Shown here: one piece after another, positions 5,965-11,378 of the stretch
How positions within the stretch are numbered: position 1 is the first letter of the stretch
How the letters are laid out: each line of letters begins with the position of its first letter
From: Lachnoclostridium sp. UBA3775
GTDB lineage: Bacteria; Bacillota; Clostridia; Lachnospirales; Lachnospiraceae
NCBI GenBank assembly: GCA_002369525.1
Contig: DFFN01000185.1
Location: 1 to 11,378, forward strand
Length of the DNA stretch: 11,378 nucleotides
Direction of reading: 5' to 3'
Position numbers and translations under genes: made by a program
The notes under the pieces: generated by a model
The model's input: the letters and a program-made list of their open reading frames with translations, nothing else
What the model was told of the DNA's origin: nothing
Database searches by the model: none

Positions 5965-7500
5965 TTATTCTTCCTCCAGACCGTCTTCTTCAACCGGATC
6001 GAAATCCGCAAGCTGTGAAGACTGTACATCGGGGAAAGCGGAGAGCATAGGCTCGATCTTTTCATGCTTAAGCACACGATGCACATAGTTTGAAGTGATC
6101 TTTACGACTATAGGCGACAGAACAACAACGCCTATAAGGTTCGGGAGCGCCATAAGTCCGTTAAAGGTATCCGAAAGATCCCATGCGAGATCAAGCGACA
6201 TAACAGAGCCGACATAGATCACCGCAACAAATACAACCTTGTAGATAACGGTTGACTTTGTGCCAAAAAGATATTCCCATGCCTTGCTGCCGTAATGCGA
6301 CCAGCCAAGTACCGTTGAAAACGCAAAAAGGAGGATTGCAATGGCAATAAAGCCCTCTCCTGCTTTACCGAACACCTTTGAAAAGGCTTCGGCTACAAGT
6401 GCCGTTTTTTCCTTTGTGCTGTTCATTGCTCCGGTTTCAAGGTTTACAAGACCTGATGACAGAACGGCAAATGCCGTTAATGAGCATACGACGATGGTGT
6501 CGGCAAAAACTTCAAAAATGCCCCACATACCCTGTCTGACAGGCTCTTTTACGTTGGAGTTTGAATGTACCATAACCGAGGAACCGAGACCTGCCTCATT
6601 TGAGAAAACTCCTCTTTTCATACCCCAGGTAACAGCCATTTTTACACCGCTGCCGACGATACCGCCGCCTGCTGCCTTAAGACCGAAGGCTCCTTTAAAT
6701 ATTGCGGAAAACACTTCTCCGGCTTTGTCGATGTTTGCTATGCAGATGATCAGCGCGCCGATGATATAGGCTATTGCCATGAAAGGAACAAGCTTTTCGG
6801 TAACGCTTGCGATCCTCTTAAGTCCGCCTACGATAACAAGGGCCGCAAACACCAAAAGCACAACGCCCGTAACCCATGCAGGAACCTTGAACGCGGAGTC
6901 CATGTTTGTTGCTATGGAATTAATCTGGCTCATGTTACCGATACCGAAGGATGCGATAACACAGAAACACGAAAACAGTATTGCAAGTATCATACCGATA
7001 TGCTTGCAGTTTTTCTTGGCGCCGAGACCGTCGCGAAGGTAATACATCGCGCCGCCCGACCATTCATTATTTTCATTTTTTCTTCTGTAATAAATACCGA
7101 GTACGTTTTCGGAATAGTTTGTCATCATCCCGAAGAATGCAACTATCCACATCCAGAATATTGATCCCGGTCCTCCGAGAGCGATCGCAGCGGCAACGCC
7201 GGCAATGTTACCGGTACCGATGGTTGCTGCAAGAGCCGTACATAAGGACTGGAACTGGGAAATCGACTTGTCATGCTTTGCGGTGTGCGCGGTCACATGC
7301 TTATCGCCGAAAATTCCGCCTATGGTTTTCTTGAACCAGTGTCCGATGTGTGTGATCTGGAAAAATTTGGTAAGAACGGTCATGAGGATACCTGTTCCGA
7401 CCAGAAGGACAAGCATGGGAAGCCCCCACACTATCTCATTCAGTGCCGCATTTTTCTCGGAAATGAAGTCGAGCACCGAATTCAGGTAAATTCCATTCAT
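5965..7500 (-). CDS. AGCS-family sodium:alanine/glycine symporter
   Basis: The 511-residue, multi-spanning membrane protein is predicted to import alanine, glycine or a similar small neutral amino acid together with Na+ (or H+). Family motifs are clear: FQSLCTALAATIGTGNIAGV (83-102), GGPGSIFWMW (109-118), SGGAMYYLRDGLG (148-160), and SNEAGLGSS (300-308) followed by a VRQGMWGIFEVFADT segment (321-335). The length is slightly above the usual 450-500, owing to an acidic cytosolic tail rich in Asp and Glu (about 485-511). Substrate specificity cannot be read from the sequence. The start codon overlaps the stop of the upstream DUF4317 gene by one base (TGATG), with GAGGAG eight bases away, so translation is probably coupled. 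It is the last protein gene of the four-gene operon before the hairpin and tRNA-Arg. Confidence 0.96.
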   Translation of the reverse strand: MNGIYLNSVLDFISEKNAALNEIVWGLPMLVLLVGTGILMTVLTKFFQITHIGHWFKKTIGGIFGDKHVTAHTAKHDKSISQFQSLCTALAATIGTGNIAGVAAAIALGGPGSIFWMWIVAFFGMMTNYSENVLGIYYRRKNENNEWSGGAMYYLRDGLGAKKNCKHIGMILAILFSCFCVIASFGIGNMSQINSIATNMDSAFKVPAWVTGVVLLVFAALVIVGGLKRIASVTEKLVPFMAIAYIIGALIICIANIDKAGEVFSAIFKGAFGLKAAGGGIVGSGVKMAVTWGMKRGVFSNEAGLGSSVMVHSNSNVKEPVRQGMWGIFEVFADTIVVCSLTAFAVLSSGLVNLETGAMNSTKEKTALVAEAFSKVFGKAGEGFIAIAILLFAFSTVLGWSHYGSKAWEYLFGTKSTVIYKVVFVAVIYVGSVMSLDLAWDLSDTFNGLMALPNLIGVVVLSPIVVKITSNYVHRVLKHEKIEPMLSAFPDVQSSQLADFDPVEEDGLEEE

Positions 7501-8651
7501 CAGCTATTCTCCTCTTTTTCTTGTATTTTCCCGGGTATGACCTTTATTCCGTTTACGGTCACTCCGTCATCGAGCGGGATGACAATACAGCGTCTCCCGT
7601 CAATAATCCTTGTTTCAAGAAGCTCGGCCTTAAGAGGCGAGCATTTAATCTCGACCTGTGAGGTTTTCACCTTGAGCTTGGAGGTATCTACTATATTGTT
7701 GGCCTGAAGTACTGCCTTCCCTCCTATAGTCTCGTCATATCTTTTTTCAAACTTTTCAAGCTTTTCCTCAGTGACGCCGCTTTCCGACAGAATGTCCATC
7801 ATCTCGTCCTTTTCAAAAAGAACAGGACCCGGCTCTTCCTTTTTTTCCTCTACCAGCTCGTTGACCTTTTCCTGTATAAGCCTGATCGTGTCATAGGCAC
7901 ATTCTTCCTCGAGACTGTTTTCAAGAATCTCCCTGAAGCTTTCCTTCTGGGTTCCGGCCGTCATAGGCATTACGGTTCCAAGCACGCTTTCAATGAAGCT
8001 TTCATTGATTTCTTCGGCTTTTTTTGAATAGTAAAGCAGTGAATGTATGTCCGTGCTTCTGTCGTTAAAAGCAGGGAACAGAAAACCGTTCACAGGCTTT
8101 TCGACCACCCAGTCACGATCCCTTGCGGAAAAAACGCCCGCAACCGGGTCATAGGAAAGCGCTGCCGCATCCAGCTCGACCGGACATATGCAGCAAAGTA
8201 TATACTCATAAATCTCATCGGATGAATCTTCAAGCTCAAGGCCGTCGCTTGTCCTGCCGTGGACATCATAGCTTGCGTGAACAAGAAGGATAAGGTAGTT
8301 TCCCGTGTATTCGTAGGAAGCTATCACCTTGTCATAAAAGCTTTCAAGAAGCTCATTATCCTTAAGGCCGGAATTGCGCAGCTTAAGAAGCTCGGCCTGG
8401 GTTCCGCCCTCTTCTTCCGTTTCGATGGGAAATTCCATGTTCAGGAGATTTCTGCCGAGAGTTCCCGAAAGGGTTTTCGAGAAGAATTCAAAATATTTGA
8501 AGGTCTCCTCCTCCGGCAGGGTAAGAAAGGTGCTGTTCAGGCTTGCGATCTTCTGTTTTTCGCCTCCCACATAGCAGCCGGCGATCTTCGAGATCGTACT
8601 GGCCTTATGCGTAAGCTGTTTCTTTATTTCTGCAATTTCTTTTTTTATCAT
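7500..8651 (-). CDS. DUF4317 family protein, function unknown
   Basis: The 383-residue soluble protein has no signal peptide or membrane segment. I recognise it as DUF4317-like from the N-terminal MIKKEIAEIKKQLTHKASTI, the YEYTGNYLILLVHASYDV segment (113-130), YEYILCCICPVEL (148-160), and the C-terminal IDGRRCIVIPLDDGVTVNG. The middle (about 225-330) is rich in Glu and Lys and looks helical or coiled. No catalytic motif is visible. The start codon overlaps the stop of the SseB-like gene (ATGA). The nearest Shine-Dalgarno sequence, GAGGAG, lies 14 bases away inside that gene, which points to translational coupling. The next gene, the symporter, overlaps its stop by one base, suggesting a job tied to the symporter or the upstream phosphodiesterase; this is inference from position only. 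Confidence 0.85.
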   Translation of the reverse strand: MIKKEIAEIKKQLTHKASTISKIAGCYVGGEKQKIASLNSTFLTLPEEETFKYFEFFSKTLSGTLGRNLLNMEFPIETEEEGGTQAELLKLRNSGLKDNELLESFYDKVIASYEYTGNYLILLVHASYDVHGRTSDGLELEDSSDEIYEYILCCICPVELDAAALSYDPVAGVFSARDRDWVVEKPVNGFLFPAFNDRSTDIHSLLYYSKKAEEINESFIESVLGTVMPMTAGTQKESFREILENSLEEECAYDTIRLIQEKVNELVEEKKEEPGPVLFEKDEMMDILSESGVTEEKLEKFEKRYDETIGGKAVLQANNIVDTSKLKVKTSQVEIKCSPLKAELLETRIIDGRRCIVIPLDDGVTVNGIKVIPGKIQEKEENS

Positions 8652-9166
8652 TGATCTTCGGCACTCTCCTCAAAAGATTCTTCAAGGCCGAGCCCTTCCA
8701 TCAGCTCGTCGAGCGTCATCCTTACGGGATGAGAGTGGAAATCCAGGACAAAATCAAAAGCGTCCGGAAGTTTATCTGCAATTTTTGCCAGATTTTCGGG
8801 TTTCATTCTGACAAATGGAATTTTTACGTTTCTTTCCTGTTGTGACAGTTCTTCTATTTTGGAATAGATCGGAAGTATCTTTTCGCCCGTTTTTGAATTC
8901 TGTAAAAACAACGGAGAATATTTTACCTTCGTTATATCAATCCGGGAAGGATCATTTGTAGTCTTCAGTTTTTCAATCTCCGAAGCCGGAAATTCAAAAT
9001 GCATGGGTATATATACCTGAGTTTCCTTCATTGCCATAAAAAGGCTTTCCATATTCTTCTCGCTTGGTTCGGAGTGTTGCCTTTCAAGCATTATATTAAA
9101 TACGGTTTCTCTTTCCTTTTCTTCATCACTAAGCTTTAACGCTCCGTATATCTGTGTTTCCATCAT
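8648..9166 (-). CDS. SseB-like protein
   Basis: The 172-residue soluble protein matches the general pattern of the SseB N-terminal domain family: FMAMKETQVYIPMHFEF (43-59), PLFLQNSKTGEKILPIYSKIEEL (85-107, the 'value, then test' strand pair of the family) and VLDFHSHPVRMTLDEL (140-155). In enterobacteria the name refers to a type III secretion protein, but this domain is widespread in Gram-positive genomes without such systems, and none is present here. Function is unknown, perhaps protein binding. The N-terminal 40 residues are charged and helical; the C-terminus is acidic. The first of two adjacent ATG codons is chosen because GAGG lies seven bases upstream. It begins 20 bp after the phosphodiesterase gene and overlaps the DUF4317 gene by four bases. 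Confidence 0.75.
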   Translation of the reverse strand: MMETQIYGALKLSDEEKERETVFNIMLERQHSEPSEKNMESLFMAMKETQVYIPMHFEFPASEIEKLKTTNDPSRIDITKVKYSPLFLQNSKTGEKILPIYSKIEELSQQERNVKIPFVRMKPENLAKIADKLPDAFDFVLDFHSHPVRMTLDELMEGLGLEESFEESAEDQ

Positions 9167-9186
9167 TATATTTCCTCTCTCTTTTA

Positions 9187-10926
9187 TCAGATATCAATAT
9201 CCTTTTCATAACAGCCTTTTCTTATGATCTCGGTCACTTCCACCTTGCTTAACGGCATGTCAAAGAAATAACCCTGAACATTCTCGCATCCGCATCTTTC
9301 AAGAAAAGCGATCTGTTCTTTGGTCTCGACACCCTCGGTGATGACCTCCATGTCATAGGCCCTGGCAAGATCGATTATGCTCTTTACCAGCAGTTCATCC
9401 TGTTCGGTAAAATCCTTCAGGTCGATGAACGAACGGTCAATCTTAAGCACATCGGCATTAAGGCTTTTAAGAAGGTTGAGCGACGAGTAGCCGGTTCCGA
9501 AATCGTCTATCGAAACCTTGATACCGTGCTGTTTCATTCTTCCGATGAAATCGGCAAGGAAATTGAACTCGGCATTGTCCACGGTTTCCGTAACTTCTAT
9601 CTCAACCTTTGAATGATCCACATGATATTCGTCAAGAACCGCAGCGATCTCGTCCGCAATGTTCTCGGTTGTCAGGTTTCTTCTCGACAGGTTGACCGAA
9701 ACACGGGGAACATCTATCTCCATGCTTTCCCAGCGTTTTATGTCGCGGCATACCTGCCTGAGCATCGAGCGGTCAAGTTCGATGATCGAGCTTGAATCCT
9801 CAAGAATGCCCACGAAACGGTCGGGTCTTATCACCTCACCGTCCGTCTCCCATCTTACCAGGGCTTCAAGGCCTATTATCTTTTTGGTTTTTATATTTAC
9901 CTTCGGCTGATAATATGCGACAAATTCGTGCATATCGATGGCTTTACCGAATTTTGCTCTTACCTGGTTTGAATAGTGCTGCTTTTCACCCATTTCCTCG
10001 TTGTAGTAAACAAAGGGATGGTGGGGATATTTCTTCGCATTGTTCTTTGCATCCGAGGCACATTCAACCGCCGCCTGGATCGCGGTCCTGGTCTCTATCA
10101 TGTAGATTCCGGCATAGCACGACAGCTCAAAATGGACTCTGAGGTTACCGTCCTTTATGTCAATCGGGACCTTCTTTATTTCGTCAAGGAATTCCTCAAG
10201 ATTTTTCTTTTTAAGAAGGACATTGAAATTATCGCCGCCGAAACGCGTAACGATTTCTCCCTCTTTGATCATTCCCGAAAGCTTATGGGCATACTTGATA
10301 AGAACCGAGGTTCCTACATCAAAGGGCACGGTCTGATTTACAAACTTGAAATTGTTTATGTTGAGTGCCACTACGCAGTAATCCGTGATCTTGAATTCGG
10401 CAAAAAGCTTCTCGCCGAAATCAAGGAAGGTCTGCATGTTCGGAAGTCCGGTGTCGGTATCCCTGTTCATAAGGTCGATATAGCCGGAGCCGAGCTTTGC
10501 GCGGCTGACATAAAGACAGATCATCTCGCAGAGCCACTTGGCCTTCTGTATCTGGATCTCATCGGGATAGAGAGTCATGATCGTTATCCCGCATCTTACA
10601 GTCTCGCCGTCGGGCATGACACATTCGTCGGAAATACCGTCAAATTCCGGTCCCTCCGTTTCATATACCGTAAGATGAGTCACGCGGGCAAGGTCAAGCT
10701 CATTTACGCCGGCGGGCACGATCTCGATTTCAATCTTCTTTGCCTTTATGAGCCTTGCAATTTCACCAATGCTTTTGCTCATTCTTGAAATCAGCGTGCT
10801 CATATCAAAGGCCTCGTTAAAGTCGGCCAGCATTCCCACTACATTTCTGAAATCGGTAACAGCCTGATCCGGCACGTAGGATTTCTCTTCGTTCATTTCC
10901 ATATTATACTTCTCCGATACGTTCAT
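9187..10926 (-). CDS. GGDEF-EAL protein, probable c-di-GMP phosphodiesterase
   Basis: The 579-residue protein has no membrane segment. Residues about 20-145 look like a weak GAF-type sensory domain. The GGDEF domain (about 150-310; DTDTGLPN at 156-163) is probably not a cyclase: its signature is GGDNF (230-234) and the metal-site Asp residues are Asn189 and Asn191. The EAL domain (about 325-575) keeps every key residue I can check: EAL (354-356), Asn412 of NLS, the VTE motif (445-447), IDDFGTGYSSL (473-483), Lys495 of KID, EGVE (531-534) and QGY (551-553). It should hydrolyse c-di-GMP to pGpG in the cytosol; the dead GGDEF domain could bind GTP as a regulator, as in Caulobacter PdeA. An AAGGA lies close to the first ATG; a second ATG eight codons on, with GGAG upstream, is an alternative start. 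First gene of the operon. Confidence 0.93.
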   Translation of the reverse strand: MNVSEKYNMEMNEEKSYVPDQAVTDFRNVVGMLADFNEAFDMSTLISRMSKSIGEIARLIKAKKIEIEIVPAGVNELDLARVTHLTVYETEGPEFDGISDECVMPDGETVRCGITIMTLYPDEIQIQKAKWLCEMICLYVSRAKLGSGYIDLMNRDTDTGLPNMQTFLDFGEKLFAEFKITDYCVVALNINNFKFVNQTVPFDVGTSVLIKYAHKLSGMIKEGEIVTRFGGDNFNVLLKKKNLEEFLDEIKKVPIDIKDGNLRVHFELSCYAGIYMIETRTAIQAAVECASDAKNNAKKYPHHPFVYYNEEMGEKQHYSNQVRAKFGKAIDMHEFVAYYQPKVNIKTKKIIGLEALVRWETDGEVIRPDRFVGILEDSSSIIELDRSMLRQVCRDIKRWESMEIDVPRVSVNLSRRNLTTENIADEIAAVLDEYHVDHSKVEIEVTETVDNAEFNFLADFIGRMKQHGIKVSIDDFGTGYSSLNLLKSLNADVLKIDRSFIDLKDFTEQDELLVKSIIDLARAYDMEVITEGVETKEQIAFLERCGCENVQGYFFDMPLSKVEVTEIIRKGCYEKDIDI

Positions 10927-10945
10927 TTTTCCTTATCAAAGTAAG

Positions 10946-10974
10946 AGTATACCACATATTTGGCTGTTTGAAAA
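10946..10974 (-). promoter_or_regulatory. Promoter for the phosphodiesterase/SseB-like/DUF4317/symporter operon
   Basis: On the minus strand TATACT (10946-10951) is preceded by TGG, giving an extended -10 (TGnTATACT). At 17-bp spacing the -35 position (10969-10974) reads TTTTCA, a weak match that the extended -10 could offset. The start site would be near 10939, leaving a leader of about 13 nt before the first ATG. Confidence 0.55.
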
Positions 10975-11005
10975 CAAAAAATAATCATATTGGCAAAAAT
11001 TTCTC

Positions 11006-11034
11006 TTGTAAAGGAAACGATTTTGCTGTAGAAT
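11006..11034 (+). promoter_or_regulatory. Promoter for prfC
   Basis: TTGTAA (11006-11011), a 17-bp spacer and TAGAAT (11029-11034) make a reasonable sigma-A promoter. The start site should be near 11041, giving a leader of about 55 nt. It is divergent from the operon promoter at 10946-10974, with about 30 bp between the two. Confidence 0.6.
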
Positions 11035-11095
11035 ACGGCATAACAGGTCAGCTTAGGAAGGCTGGCAAAGTATCAGTAAAAGAAAGAGAATTTTA

Positions 11096-11378
11096 ATGAC
11101 CACTACAGAATCCGAAATCAAAAAAAGAAGAACATTTGCGATAATCTCCCACCCCGATGCCGGAAAAACAACGCTCACCGAAAAGCTTCTGCTCTACGGA
11201 GGAGCCATCAATCTTGCAGGCTCGGTAAAGGGAAGGAAAACCGCAAGACATGCCGTTTCAGACTGGATGGAAATCGAAAAGGAACGTGGTATTTCCGTAA
11301 CCTCCTCGGTAATGCAGTTCAATTACGGCGGCTACTGCATCAACATACTTGACACTCCCGGTCACCAGGATTTTGCTG
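11096..11378 (+). CDS. prfC: Peptide chain release factor 3, N-terminal part
   Basis: The gene runs off the right edge, leaving 94 codons of a protein usually about 520-530 residues long. RF3 is a cytosolic translational GTPase that removes RF1 or RF2 from the ribosome after peptide release. The GTPase elements are clear: the P-loop SHPDAGKT (18-25), KLLLYGGAINLAGSVKGR (30-47), the RF3-typical SDWMEIEKERGISVTSSVMQF (55-75, which covers the switch I Thr region) and DTPGHQDF (86-93, G3). SDWMEIE together with SVMQF separates RF3 from EF-G. The start is the ATG after an AGAAAGAGA tract, a modest ribosome site; the frame has no better upstream start. It has its own promoter and is not part of the minus-strand operon. 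Confidence 0.97.
   Translation, partial: MTTTESEIKKRRTFAIISHPDAGKTTLTEKLLLYGGAINLAGSVKGRKTARHAVSDWMEIEKERGISVTSSVMQFNYGGYCINILDTPGHQDFA

Noticed and set aside
8648..9166. Type III secretion component, suggested by the SseB name
   Set aside because: No secretion genes are present, and the SseB N-terminal domain is common in Gram-positive bacteria that lack such systems.
9976..10788. 270-residue open frame on the plus strand
   Set aside because: It lies entirely antisense to the well-supported GGDEF-EAL gene, shows no family resemblance, and has no promoter or ribosome site; it is a codon-bias shadow.

Overview
The window looks like chromosomal DNA of a Gram-positive clostridium, most likely a member of the Lachnospiraceae. 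The evidence is the strong AGGAGG-type ribosome sites, sigma-A promoters that match consensus, tRNA genes without encoded CCA, and protein families I associate with that group (DUF5688, DUF4317, an SseB-like protein and an Fe-S aldo/keto reductase). No phage, insertion sequence, CRISPR array or secretion cluster is visible.

Layout. Positions 1-320 hold about five diverged tandem copies of a ~63-bp unit, each able to fold into a hairpin; the array probably continues off the left edge. Two minus-strand genes follow: a secreted double-PepSY protein (409-990) and a ferredoxin-like aldo/keto reductase (1193-2377). They are separated by a long hairpin whose tip carries two facing DnaA-box sequences. 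A divergent promoter region (2413-2502) serves the reductase and, on the plus strand, tRNA-Thr(CGU). A membrane protein with degenerate GGDEF and EAL domains follows at 2620-4143. A terminator hairpin that overlaps a promoter then precedes a DUF5688 gene (4319-5197). That gene converges on, and overlaps by 55 bp, a minus-strand lipoprotein gene (5143-5814) lying just downstream of tRNA-Arg(CCG).

From 10926 down to 5965 runs a tight minus-strand operon: a GGDEF-EAL protein with an apparently intact phosphodiesterase site, an SseB-like protein, a DUF4317 protein, and an AGCS-type sodium:alanine/glycine symporter. Gaps are 20 bp, then a 4-base and a 1-base overlap. On the other side of a 169-bp divergent promoter region, the start of prfC (release factor 3) runs off the right edge.

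How it fits together. The themes are cyclic-di-GMP signalling (one probably active phosphodiesterase and one probably inactive sensor- or scaffold-type protein), an amino-acid symporter tied by translational coupling to two proteins of unknown function, and two tRNA genes that each appear to share a transcript with an envelope-protein gene. The most unusual points are the hairpin repeat array, the terminator/promoter overlap at 4245-4303, the tRNA-mRNA arrangements, and the phosphodiesterase/SseB-like/DUF4317/symporter operon. I do not see a clear new defence or biosynthetic system.
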